NCBI GenBank assembly: GCA_949915775.1
Contig: CATLEG010000004.1
Coordinates: forward strand, 1-48,869
DNA length: 48,869 nucleotides
Source: an uncultured Candidatus Melainabacteria bacterium
Lineage (GTDB): Bacteria > Cyanobacteriota > Vampirovibrionia > Gastranaerophilales > Gastranaerophilaceae
Direction of reading: 5' to 3'
Under the pieces are notes generated by a model. The model saw nothing but the letters and a program-made list of their open reading frames with translations, searched no databases and was not told the DNA's origin. The position numbers and the translations under genes were made by a program. Positions 16,911 to 25,004 of this stretch are shown one piece after another. Within the stretch, counting starts at the first letter, position 1, and the number at the start of each line of letters is the position of its first letter.

Positions 16911-18566
16911 ATGAAACTTGACGAATTAATCGAATACTTAGATTATAAAGATTTAATAAATTTCAAAAATATTGATATAACTGGAATTTCCTATAACTCA
17001 AAAACAACAAAAAAAGGGGATATATTCATTTGTCTTATTGGAGAACACACAGATGGACACGAATTTGCAAAAATGGCTATTGATAATGGCGCTGCTGCAC
17101 TTTTAGTCGAAAGAAAAGTTGAAGGTACAAAAATTCCTCAAGTAGTTGTTTCTTCCACAAGACATAAAATCGCTAATATTGCAGACAGATTTTATTCAAG
17201 CCCATCCAAAGGAATTAATTTAATAGGGATAACCGGCACAAACGGAAAAACTACTGTTACTCATTTAATCCAGAAAATCTTTGAAGAAAACGAACAAAAA
17301 TGTGCACTTATCGGAACTTTAGGTTATAAATTAAGCTCAAACGGAGAATACAGAGATGCAAAACACACAACTCCTCAAGCTCCGGAACTTCAAGCAACAT
17401 TAAGAATGATTAAAGATGTTGAAAAAATTGACAATGTTGTAATGGAAGTAAGTTCACACGCTCTAGAACAAAATCGCGTAGGCGGATGCCGTTTTAACGG
17501 CGCTGTATTAACAAATCTTACACAAGATCATTTAGATTACCACATAACAATGGATAACTATTTCGATGCAAAAGCTTTATTGTTCCGTTCACTTTCCCCT
17601 CTAACTCTGGGAGAGGGTAGAATTCTCAACGAGCCTGTGAGTTGTAAGAATTCGGGTGAGGGTGTTACACACGCAGACCTGCCGATAAATGTTGGTGATA
17701 ATTTTATAAATTCTAGTGAGGGTTCTTTTGCAGTAATTAACGCCGATGATGCTTACGCTGAAAGATTTTTAAATGTAGTACCCGAAGGTGTTAGAAAATT
17801 TACTTATGGCGTTAAAACCGAAAGTAATGTAATGGCAAAAGATATTAATTTTTCTCTAAACGGTGCTGAATTTACACTTGTAATCAATAAAAATTGTCAT
17901 TCTGAGCCTTTAGGCGAAGAATCCCATGAGATCTTTCGCTCTGCTCAAGATGACAATTATAAAGTTAATCTTCACATGAACGGAATGTTCAGTGTTTATA
18001 ACGTACTTGCGGCCGTTACCGCGGCATTGGCAATGGGAATTGATATAGAAGTTTCTTTAAAAGCTTTGCAAAACGTTAAAGGTGTTGCAGGAAGATTTGA
18101 AGCAGTTGTAAAAAAACCCCTTGTAATCGTAGATTATGCACATACTCCAGATGGTTTGGAAAACGTTTTGAAATCAGCAAGAGAAATTACACCGGCTGAT
18201 GGCAAATTAATTTGTTTATTTGGCTGCGGCGGCGACAGAGATGCTACAAAACGTCCAAAAATGGGAGCTATTGCTGAAAAACTTGCCGATAAAATCGTTA
18301 TAACAAGCGACAATCCGCGTTCTGAAGATCCGCAAATAATTATCACAGATATTATTGCTGGCTTAAAATCCGTTAATACAGAAAACGTAATCGTCGAACC
18401 AGACAGAGGAACAGCAATCGGACTTTTAAAAACAATAGCAAACAACAATGATGTTGTAATTATTGCAGGAAAAGGCCACGAAGATTATCAAATCTTAAAA
18501 GACAAAACAATTCACTTTGATGACCGCGAAGAAGCACGTAAAGTTTTTGAAGGCAGTGTAATATAA
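16911..18566 (+). CDS. murE: UDP-MurNAc-L-Ala-D-Glu:meso-diaminopimelate ligase with two in-frame repeat insertions
   Basis: A cytosolic Mur ligase that adds meso-diaminopimelate to the peptidoglycan precursor. The P-loop is GTNGKTT, followed by TTPQAPELQATLR, the NLTQDHLDYH ligase motif, and DNPRSEDP, the arrangement diagnostic of meso-DAP specificity. At 551 aa it is about 60 residues too long. Two segments interrupt conserved sequence: 44 residues between DAKALLFRSL and FAVINADD, and 22 residues (start NCHSEPLGEE) before VNLHMNGMFSVYN. Both coincide with dispersed palindromic DNA repeats found elsewhere in the window, and both keep the frame. Removing them gives about 485 aa, the normal length. 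RBS AAGGAG. The essential motifs are intact, so the protein probably still works. Confidence 0.95.
   Translation: MKLDELIEYLDYKDLINFKNIDITGISYNSKTTKKGDIFICLIGEHTDGHEFAKMAIDNGAAALLVERKVEGTKIPQVVVSSTRHKIANIADRFYSSPSKGINLIGITGTNGKTTVTHLIQKIFEENEQKCALIGTLGYKLSSNGEYRDAKHTTPQAPELQATLRMIKDVEKIDNVVMEVSSHALEQNRVGGCRFNGAVLTNLTQDHLDYHITMDNYFDAKALLFRSLSPLTLGEGRILNEPVSCKNSGEGVTHADLPINVGDNFINSSEGSFAVINADDAYAERFLNVVPEGVRKFTYGVKTESNVMAKDINFSLNGAEFTLVINKNCHSEPLGEESHEIFRSAQDDNYKVNLHMNGMFSVYNVLAAVTAALAMGIDIEVSLKALQNVKGVAGRFEAVVKKPLVIVDYAHTPDGLENVLKSAREITPADGKLICLFGCGGDRDATKRPKMGAIAEKLADKIVITSDNPRSEDPQIIITDIIAGLKSVNTENVIVEPDRGTAIGLLKTIANNNDVVIIAGKGHEDYQILKDKTIHFDDREEARKVFEGSVI
17595..17726 (+). repeat. Dispersed repeat inserted in frame in murE (first insertion, 132 bases)
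   Basis: Forty-four codons with a composition unlike the rest of murE. It contains CCCTCTAACTCTGGGAGAGGG, a GAATTC..CAAC..GTTG..GAATTC inverted arrangement, and AATTCGGGTGAGGG at 17649-17662, which recurs exactly at 24713-24726. A degraded copy (AATTCTAGTGAGGG) lies near the right end. Confidence 0.75.
17892..17958 (+). repeat. Palindromic repeat inserted in frame in murE (second insertion, about 66 bases)
   Basis: Terminal inverted repeats AATTGTCATTCTGAGC and GCTCAAGATGACAATT (14 of 16 matching) enclose GCGAAGAATC. The element adds 22 codons without breaking the frame. A half-copy (GTCATTCT..GAACGAAGAATC) lies at 24978-25004 and a degenerate one at 34964-35013. Confidence 0.8.
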
Positions 18567-18589
18567 CAATGTTCTTAAATAATAATTAA

Positions 18590-18620
18590 TATCCGACAAT
18601 TATAAAAATTGTCGGATATA
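18590..18620. terminator. Bidirectional terminator between murE and glnA
   Basis: ATATCCGACAATT and AATTGTCGGATAT form a perfect 13-bp stem around a 5-base loop, placed between the convergent murE and glnA genes. T-rich sequence flanks it on the plus side. Confidence 0.8.
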
Positions 18621-18654
18621 TTTGTAAAATTTTATAAAAGTTATTAATGATTTT

Positions 18655-20019
18655 TTAATATCTTTCTAAATATCTATCAATTTCCCATTGAGAAACATAT
18701 GTTCTAAATGAATCCCACTCTTTTTTCTTAGCTGACATAAATTCATTAAATATATGTTCACCTAAAGCAGCACGAGACACAAGAGATTTATCAAAATAAT
18801 CCAAAGCCTCTGCCAAAGAACCCGGAAGAGCATCAATTCTCTGTTTTTTACGTTCTTTTGTCGTTAATTTATAAATATTACTTTCTACAGGTGCCGGCGG
18901 ATCAATTTTGTTTCTCACACCATCTAAACATGCTTCCAAAATAGCAGCAAAAGCGAGATAAGGATTACATGCCGGATCCGGTGAGCGAAGTTCTACACGA
19001 GTTGACATTCCGCGTTTTGCTGGAACCCTCAACAGTGCACTTCTATTCGCTAATGACCATGCTAGATAGACAGGAGCTTCATAACCTGGGACTAAGCGTT
19101 TAAAACTATTTACTGTCGGGTTAAGAATTGCTGTTATACTTTTTACATGTTTTAGCATACCGCCAATTGAGTATTTCGCAATATCAGAAAGCTGATATTC
19201 AGCATTTTCATCGTAAAAAGCATTTTTACCATCTTTAAACAATGAAACATTACAATGCATACCGGAACCGTTTATACCATAAATAGGTTTCGGCATAAAT
19301 GTTGCATGTAAATTATGTTTAGCAGCAATTGCTTTGACTGCAATTTTAAATGTTGCAACATTATCAGCAGCAGTCAGAACATCTGCATATCTAAAATCAA
19401 CTTCATGCTGTCCATCTGCAACTTCATGGTGAGATGCCTCAATATCAAAACCCATTTCTTGCAAAGTCAAAACAATATCAGATCTAACATCTTCGCCTAA
19501 ATCTTCCGGTCCTACATCATAATATCCGGCACTATCTTGAGTTGTTGTTGTAACATTTCCATTCTTATCTTTTGCAAATAAAAAGAATTCAGCTTCCGGA
19601 CCAATATTCATTGAAAATCCCATTTTTTCAGCTTCTTTCATAAGACGTTTCAAATTACATCTCGGACAACCTTCAAATGGAGTTCCATCAGCATTATAAA
19701 TATCACAAATAAGTCTTGCGGAATTAATTCCATCTTGTCCTCTCCATGGCAAAATTTGGAATGAATTTTTATCAGGATAGAAAAACATATCAGAAGTTTC
19801 AATGCTTCTAAAACCTTTAATTGATGAACCATCAAGCATAATTTCATTATTCAAAACTTTCTCAATATGATGCGATGGTATTGTCATATTTTTGACCTGA
19901 CCATTTATATCGACAAATTGAAGTTTTATAAATTTAATATTATATTCTTTTATTAAACTTTTAATTTCTTCATCAGTGAACTGTTTGTTGTCTAACCTTG
20001 TGTGAGTGAATTCTTTCAT
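18655..20019 (-). CDS. glnA: Type I glutamine synthetase
   Basis: Makes glutamine from glutamate and ammonia with ATP, the central step of nitrogen assimilation. Family motifs are all visible: LDGSSIKGF, the metal-binding IGPEAEFFLF, HHEVADGQHEVDFRY, the latch-side GSGMHCNVSLF, and the phosphate-binding NPTVNSFKRLVPGYEAP. The C-terminus EWDSFRTYVSQWEIDRYLERY resembles GSI-alpha enzymes such as that of Bacillus, and no NLYDLP-type adenylylation site is present. Feedback inhibition rather than adenylylation is therefore expected. At 454 aa it is of normal length for the type. AGAAGG lies upstream of the ATG. The long upstream gap suggests elaborate control. Confidence 0.96.
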   Translation of the reverse strand: MKEFTHTRLDNKQFTDEEIKSLIKEYNIKFIKLQFVDINGQVKNMTIPSHHIEKVLNNEIMLDGSSIKGFRSIETSDMFFYPDKNSFQILPWRGQDGINSARLICDIYNADGTPFEGCPRCNLKRLMKEAEKMGFSMNIGPEAEFFLFAKDKNGNVTTTTQDSAGYYDVGPEDLGEDVRSDIVLTLQEMGFDIEASHHEVADGQHEVDFRYADVLTAADNVATFKIAVKAIAAKHNLHATFMPKPIYGINGSGMHCNVSLFKDGKNAFYDENAEYQLSDIAKYSIGGMLKHVKSITAILNPTVNSFKRLVPGYEAPVYLAWSLANRSALLRVPAKRGMSTRVELRSPDPACNPYLAFAAILEACLDGVRNKIDPPAPVESNIYKLTTKERKKQRIDALPGSLAEALDYFDKSLVSRAALGEHIFNEFMSAKKKEWDSFRTYVSQWEIDRYLERY

Positions 20020-20440
20020 AAAACCTTCTTTCTATTTCTTTATCAGAATACTTTTTTTTGAACGAAAGGTCAAGGGTTTTTAAATTAAGATTAAGTAAAG
20101 GTTTTGACGAATATTTTAAGTTTTCTTAATGTTTTTCTAAAAATACGTTTAATTATTGAAAAATTGTGGCATATTTATTATTACTTGAGGGATAGGAAAT
20201 TTTATTTATTAAAAATCTTATTTTTGATGTTAAATTCATCTATGCCGTAAAAAGCGTTATATTTAAGCTATTTATGAATACATGTAAAGAAATGTAACAA
20301 TATAAACAAGATATAGCAATTATATACTCCAGAAATACTTTATATAAATGTAAGCGATAAACAAAAGATTAATCAAAGAATTAAATAAACACGAGACAAT
20401 TTACACTACCTACTACACACTAACCTTCTACACACGAGGA
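20020..20440. other. Non-coding region upstream of glnA
   Basis: About 420 bases with no ORF of convincing length on either strand. It is very AT-rich, with several TATA-like stretches, and would contain the glnA promoter (minus strand) and possibly a plus-strand promoter for the hairpin array that follows. No exact sigma-54 or riboswitch signature was recognised. Confidence 0.5.
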
Positions 20441-20490
20441 ATTACGTAAAAAGAATTCCGAACTCTATCTTCCAGATAGGGTTTTTTTTT
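20441..20490 (+). ncRNA. 3' end of a possible small RNA, with a terminator
   Basis: GGAATT..GAATTCC forms a small hairpin. It is followed by ACTCTATC-TTCCA-GATAGGGT and nine T, a textbook rho-independent terminator on the plus strand. No plus-strand ORF ends here, so the terminated transcript would be non-coding or encode only a very short peptide. Its 5' end could not be placed. Confidence 0.4.
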
Positions 20491-20590
20491 GGCCAGTTAA
20501 GCTGGCTTTCCCTCTTTGCAGGTTTTGAATAACACTTTTTAGTTTACTCTAAAAAGTCTTCCAACAAAGTTGGCTTCCCATTTTTTTAAT
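20490..20590. repeat. Tandem hairpins downstream of the 5'-nucleotidase-like gene
   Basis: Three further hairpins follow in 100 bases: CCAG-TTAA-GCTGG followed by CTTTCCC, CTTTTTAG..CTAAAAAG, and CCAAC-AAA-GTTGG followed by CTTCCC. The first and third share the same plan (stem followed by pyrimidine-rich TTCCC). They may act as terminators or processing sites for transcripts from either side. Confidence 0.5.
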
Positions 20591-20592
20591 TT

Positions 20593-22179
20593 TTACGCAT
20601 CAATAATAGTTATCCTGCCATCATCAAATATATCTATAGGTTTATTAAGTTTTTTGATATAATCACAGGTTAATTTATCTTTGTCAAAATCAAAAACTTC
20701 ATCAACTTCATTTTTTTCAATTTTATTTGAAATCAACTTATCACCGCCAGATGCAAAGAAATCATCTGTGGCAACTGTATAAATTTTATTCGGGTTAGGA
20801 TTATTTATATCTATCGAAATTTCTTTTCCTTGTTTGTCTATATAAGATGCAGATTTAATCTCACCGTTTCGTGTAACTGTATATTTCAATCCTGATGGTA
20901 TAACTATACTTGGTTTATTGCCCGGATTGATAAATGATTTTGCACCATTTTTAAGAGCCTCTACAACTTCTTGTTCTGTTAATTTAAGTTTAACCATATT
21001 ATTTTTCAATGGGACAACTTCAAACACTTGTCTAGAATCTACAGGACCTTGTTCAAAAAATCCTCTGACATTTCCAACGTTAATTAATGCTAAATCTGTA
21101 TTAAATTCATGTCTTACAGCGTCCATTATAAAATATGCATTTGGATTTGGATCAATAAGTCTATTTTTCGTTGGACCGGTTGCAGATTTTATCTCACCCA
21201 AATGCTCCGGTTTTCCAAGAATATCATCAAATACATTTTTTAATACTCGATTACGTTTGAATCCTTGAGCAGAAGTTACATTATTTTGTGCTTTTACAAT
21301 AACCCCGTTTTTATCCCAGGTTAATTTCAATTCTCCGAAATATTCACCATCTTTTCCACCCTGAGTAATAATAACAGGCTCATTGTTTTTTGAATAAAAT
21401 AAATTTTCGTTTTGTATTACATTTTTTATTAAATCATGAGTGTGACCGCCAATTATAACATCAACACCTGAAGTTTCTTTTGCTAATCTTTTATCTTTAG
21501 TTAAACCGCAATGTGAAAGTAGAATAATTTTATTGATATTTTGTTTTTTAAATTTTTCAACTTCCTGTTGAACATCACTTATTGTTTTTTCAAAATCATC
21601 TACACCGATTTGTTTTCTGGACTCATTATCTCTTATTCTTTCATGCAAATCGGGAGGTGCTAAACCAATTACACCATATTTATGTCCGTTTTTTTCAAGT
21701 ACATATGATTTCTCAATTACATTTTCTAAAGGATTACCTTTTGGAATTTGTAAATTCATTCCTAAACTTTTAAATTTGGCATTTTCTTTTGCTTTAGCGA
21801 GAACATCAGGATTTGCATCATATTCATGATTTCCATCAGAAACAGCATCCAATCCAATACCATTCATAAATGCTGTTGAAGCTTTAATTATATGGGCATC
21901 GGCACCGGCAGAAATATCGCCTGCTGATAAAACCAATTTATCAATATTTTTATTTACGTTTACAGCATCATAAACTTTTTTTGCTGAATAAATACGAGCC
22001 ATATTACCAATACGGCCATGAATATCATTTACATAAAATATACTTGTATCAACTGTTCCTTCTTTTTTATCGGATTTTTCAAACTTATCTGGCTGCTGCA
22101 ACGGCTTTATAACAGCCTTCGGCTTTGCAACTTGCGGCAAATTGCTATATCTTTGTACTGCATTTATTAATAGATTCAT
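20593..22179 (-). CDS. 5'-nucleotidase/UshA-like metallophosphoesterase
   Basis: A two-domain enzyme of the UshA/5'-nucleotidase family, which removes phosphate from nucleotides or related esters. The metallophosphatase domain has all metal-binding motifs: YVNDIHGR (about 49-56), SAGDISAG, DGNHEYDAN, LLSHCG and GGHTHD. The C-terminal 5'-nucleotidase domain (about 320-528) includes NVGNVRGFFEQGPV and the substrate-binding ASGGDK region. Family members are normally exported, but this N-terminus (MNLLINAVQRYSNLPQ...) has no Sec signal peptide, only a 45-residue Lys/Gln/Pro-rich extension. RBS AAGGTGAG. Confidence 0.88.
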   Translation of the reverse strand: MNLLINAVQRYSNLPQVAKPKAVIKPLQQPDKFEKSDKKEGTVDTSIFYVNDIHGRIGNMARIYSAKKVYDAVNVNKNIDKLVLSAGDISAGADAHIIKASTAFMNGIGLDAVSDGNHEYDANPDVLAKAKENAKFKSLGMNLQIPKGNPLENVIEKSYVLEKNGHKYGVIGLAPPDLHERIRDNESRKQIGVDDFEKTISDVQQEVEKFKKQNINKIILLSHCGLTKDKRLAKETSGVDVIIGGHTHDLIKNVIQNENLFYSKNNEPVIITQGGKDGEYFGELKLTWDKNGVIVKAQNNVTSAQGFKRNRVLKNVFDDILGKPEHLGEIKSATGPTKNRLIDPNPNAYFIMDAVRHEFNTDLALINVGNVRGFFEQGPVDSRQVFEVVPLKNNMVKLKLTEQEVVEALKNGAKSFINPGNKPSIVIPSGLKYTVTRNGEIKSASYIDKQGKEISIDINNPNPNKIYTVATDDFFASGGDKLISNKIEKNEVDEVFDFDKDKLTCDYIKKLNKPIDIFDDGRITIIDA

Positions 22180-22252
22180 ATTTTCTCACCTTTGTTATAT
22201 TAAATCTCATCAAGAAAATTTTTGCTAAAATTTTGCTTAATGTAAAAAAACA

Positions 22253-23626
22253 TTAAGCAATTCTTTGATATTGATTATTTTGTAATGATTGTTGTTTTAG
22301 TTTTTTATATGTTTTCAACCCTTCAACCCAGTTTTCGACGATATTCATATCATTTGAAACTACAGATTGAGGTAATGCGGCATGATGAATTTTCGGTAAC
22401 AAATAGTCTTCTGAATATTCAACAGATTTTGACATATCATCATCTGTATCATTACAGATAAATATCAATTTACCATTTTTTTCTGTTCTTGTACCGGTTA
22501 TAGTTATCTCATGACCGTTAATTATTGTATTGCTGCCATCTACTAAAGTATAACCAATAATTACATTGTCACCGAGTTTTAGTGCATCAGTAATCTGTTT
22601 TTTCATAGTATTAAAATCTGTTTCGTATCCGACAAGTCTTGCATTTTCATCAATTGTTTGATAAGTAACGGAAATTTTATTTTTATCTTCAACGACTGAT
22701 TCTGTAAATGTTTTTTCAAATTCAATCAAACCTTTATCATTTTGATTAAACTTACCGGCACGCTTGTCACATAATGAGTCATAAGATTGTTGAGAGCCAA
22801 CCTGCATAAAAGTGGATTGCATTAATACATCAAGAGAAGAACGCTCCAAAGGATCTTTATCAACCGTTTGAATATGAGCGCGAACAATTGCATTTTTATC
22901 CGGTGCAAATTTCAAATGAGCCTCATCAAAATTATTTGCTTCAAAAGGAATTTCAAATGCATTCAAAAGCCATATTGCATCAAGCGTATTATCAGCAAGA
23001 TTATTCATCTTAATGGTTTTATTTACTGACATTTGAGGAGAACTCAAACCTGCTGCAAATCTTGCAAATTCAGCGGGGTGTTTTTGTGCAAGATTAAATT
23101 CTATACTTGAGGCAACACAAGTTCCGGAGTACTCAACATTAACATCAGCAGCATGTTCTCCTGCGAGTTGTACAGCCTGATTTTGATAAGTTTGAGGAAT
23201 ATTACCGAACCTTTGAGTAATAATATGCGGATCTGATAAAGTTGCAATTGTTTCTTTTAAAATATTTGCATTATTCAAACCTTGAGCACGTTCAGTTGTA
23301 GCAATTTTGTATAAATTATCAAGCGTAGTGGATTTGTCATTGGAATCAGAATTTAGTAAAATACCAGATTTTAAAAGATAATTTAATTGTTTTTTAGTAT
23401 CTTTATCAGTAAATTTAACCAGAGTTTTATATTTATTTTTTTCATCTTTTGAAGAAAGACTTGTCCTTAATTGCACAGTGGAAGCGCCAAAAGAAACATT
23501 TGACATAAACGGATTAAAAGCAGGCTTTTCACATTTCTTTTCTATTTTTGAATCAGAAGCGGTCACAGTATTTATTGCTGTGTTATAATTATTATATGAG
23601 GTTGTATTTAAGCCAATTGAATACAC
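22253..23626 (-). CDS. Unknown protein with N-terminal SFGA motif and possible papain-like triad
   Basis: A 457-aa protein I do not recognise. The first 50 residues are Asn/Thr/Lys-rich and end in SNVSFGAS, a motif shared in kind with other proteins of this window. No signal peptide or membrane segment is present. The body contains EYSGTCVASSIEFNLAQ (Cys at about 169, at the start of a helix), then NGHEITITG (His at about 393) and ICNDTDDD about 15 residues later. This order, Cys at a helix start, later His in a strand, then Asn/Asp, is that of papain-like or C39/transglutaminase-like cysteine proteins. That reading is inference from order alone. It lies 73 bases upstream of the 5'-nucleotidase-like gene, probably in one operon. 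Confidence 0.7.
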   Translation of the reverse strand: MYSIGLNTTSYNNYNTAINTVTASDSKIEKKCEKPAFNPFMSNVSFGASTVQLRTSLSSKDEKNKYKTLVKFTDKDTKKQLNYLLKSGILLNSDSNDKSTTLDNLYKIATTERAQGLNNANILKETIATLSDPHIITQRFGNIPQTYQNQAVQLAGEHAADVNVEYSGTCVASSIEFNLAQKHPAEFARFAAGLSSPQMSVNKTIKMNNLADNTLDAIWLLNAFEIPFEANNFDEAHLKFAPDKNAIVRAHIQTVDKDPLERSSLDVLMQSTFMQVGSQQSYDSLCDKRAGKFNQNDKGLIEFEKTFTESVVEDKNKISVTYQTIDENARLVGYETDFNTMKKQITDALKLGDNVIIGYTLVDGSNTIINGHEITITGTRTEKNGKLIFICNDTDDDMSKSVEYSEDYLLPKIHHAALPQSVVSNDMNIVENWVEGLKTYKKLKQQSLQNNQYQRIA

Positions 23627-23712
23627 TATTCCACTCCACTGCTATTATATAGAAAAAACAGAAAAATAAAAAATTGCTTTTTTAATAAAAATTTATTAAG
23701 AATTATTACAAT

Positions 23713-24663
23713 ATGAAAATAAAAAAACTCACAAAAGAACAACTTATTATATCAATTGACAGACTTACAAGATTTAAAGAGCCTGAAATTAAATATTTAC
23801 GGGTATTTAAAGACATTATATTAACTAATCTTATTGAACCGAAATTTAAAAAATCAGAACTTGAAGAGATGGATTATGAAGACTTGAAACAACTTGCCGA
23901 AAATATTATAAATTTATCTTTGGAAAGCAATAATGATGATTTAACAATAAATCGAAAACTTTATGATTATGAAATGTCTGCATTTAAAATTGATAAAAAA
24001 ACAGAAAAACTTTTGAAAAACAAAATAAATTACAAAGAAATTTTAAAACTGCTGCCTAAAGAAATTCCGGATAATTTAAAATGGTTAATTTCTCCATCTA
24101 TTTGCGGTTTTCCGGTTAAAAAAGTTATATTATGTGAAGGGATAACTGAAGAAATTCTTTTGCCTGAATTTGCTAAAATTTGCGGATTTAATTTTAAAGA
24201 AAACGGAATACATATAATTTCCGCAGGAGGCAAAAATCAGGTTGTCAAAATGTTTTATAATTATGCTGAATGTTTAAAAATCCCAATTTTTGTATTATTA
24301 GACAACGATGCTAGTGAAAATCAGCAGCAAATTTTTCCGCGCTTAAGACCATTTGATAAAATACATTTATTAAGAAGTGGAGAATTTGAAGATTTATTGC
24401 CGGATTCATTAATAATAAAAACCTTAAATTATGCAACCCAAAATATTTCACTTGCCCCGATTGAAGGTTTAAAAGAAAGTACATCAAAAGTAAAATTTCT
24501 TGAAGAATTTTTTAGACACAGAGGTTTACATGAATTTAAAAAAGCTGAATTCGCAAATCTTGTAAAGCAAAATATTTCAGACACCTGCGATATATCAGTA
24601 GAAATTAAAGAAATTATAGACGAATTATCAAAAATTTCAGTTAAGAAAACTCCCGTTGTATAA
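23713..24663 (+). CDS. TOPRIM-domain protein resembling the C-terminal half of OLD nucleases
   Basis: A 316-aa protein. The C-terminal two thirds look like an OLD-family TOPRIM domain: VILCEGITEEILLPEFAK carries the catalytic Glu, GIHIISAGGKNQ the middle strand, FVLLDNDAS the DxD metal site, and EFEDLLPD the following acidic segment. In OLD proteins this domain is attached to an ABC-type ATPase. Here the first 130 residues are Lys/Glu/Leu-rich and helical, without Walker motifs. A stand-alone nuclease or nucleotidyl-transfer activity is possible but unproven. No Shine-Dalgarno sequence is seen. It stands alone between accessory genes and repeat sequence, which hints at acquired DNA. Confidence 0.7.
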   Translation: MKIKKLTKEQLIISIDRLTRFKEPEIKYLRVFKDIILTNLIEPKFKKSELEEMDYEDLKQLAENIINLSLESNNDDLTINRKLYDYEMSAFKIDKKTEKLLKNKINYKEILKLLPKEIPDNLKWLISPSICGFPVKKVILCEGITEEILLPEFAKICGFNFKENGIHIISAGGKNQVVKMFYNYAECLKIPIFVLLDNDASENQQQIFPRLRPFDKIHLLRSGEFEDLLPDSLIIKTLNYATQNISLAPIEGLKESTSKVKFLEEFFRHRGLHEFKKAEFANLVKQNISDTCDISVEIKEIIDELSKISVKKTPVV

Positions 24664-24669
24664 CGGGAG
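24650..24669. terminator. Perfect hairpin overlapping the TOPRIM gene stop
   Basis: CTCCCGTT-GTAT-AACGGGAG is an 8-bp perfect stem whose right arm begins in the TAA stop codon. Read on the minus strand it is followed by a short T run (TTTTC). It may terminate in that direction or belong to the repeat block next to it. Confidence 0.5.
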
Positions 24670-24911
24670 AAAAAATGAAAGTTCCCCGTAGGGGGAAGTA
24701 TGAAAATTTAGCAATTCGGGTGAGGGGTAAAAATTTAACCCTCTCCCTGACCCTGTCTTGAAATTGCTCCACGCTCACAGAGTTTCGCCAAAGTTGCTAC
24801 GCAACATAAGGCTCAATCTGTTCGCTATCCGGACTCGTTTTTCTCCGTCCGTCCACAATTTCGCTCTCCCTCGGAGAGGGAACTTAATTTATCTGATAGA
24901 ATTCGGGTGAA
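24670..24911. repeat. Block of dispersed repeats
   Basis: No gene is seen. The block holds CCCCGTAGGGGG, AATTCGGGTGAGGG (identical to the copy inside murE), ACCCTCTCCCTGACCCT (near-identical to 268-284), a CTCTCCCTCGGAGAGGG palindrome, and a second AATTCGGGTGA at 24900-24910. It is richer in GC than the flanks. It lies just beyond the C-terminal coding end of the pilin/S74 chimera. Confidence 0.65.
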
Positions 24912-24977
24912 TTATCTCCTTTCAAGTTTATCAATTCGTTTCTTCAACTCTTTATTTTCTTTGCGCAAGGCATTTAT

Positions 24978-25004
24978 GTCATTCTAAGTGGAACGAAGAA
25001 TCTT
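24978..25004. repeat. Half-copy of the palindromic repeat at the chimera C-terminus
   Basis: GTCATTCTAAGTGGAACGAAGAATC matches one arm of the element inside murE (GTCATTCTGAG...GCGAAGAATC). On the minus strand it encodes ILRST followed by TAG, then ND. A C in place of the T would give CAG and an open frame. Confidence 0.6.

Noticed and set aside
18134-18448. 104-aa minus-strand ORF inside murE
   Set aside because: Antisense shadow of a highly conserved murE region.
20160-20185. TGGCAT motif considered as a sigma-54 promoter near glnA
   Set aside because: The GC element at the required spacing (TTGC-like) is missing and the orientation does not serve glnA.
20918-21268. 116-aa plus-strand ORF
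   Set aside because: Antisense to the conserved C-terminal domain of the 5'-nucleotidase-like gene.
24664-24983. Possible insertion sequence
   Set aside because: No transposase fragment, no matched terminal inverted repeats of IS type and no target duplication; the content is small palindromic repeats.
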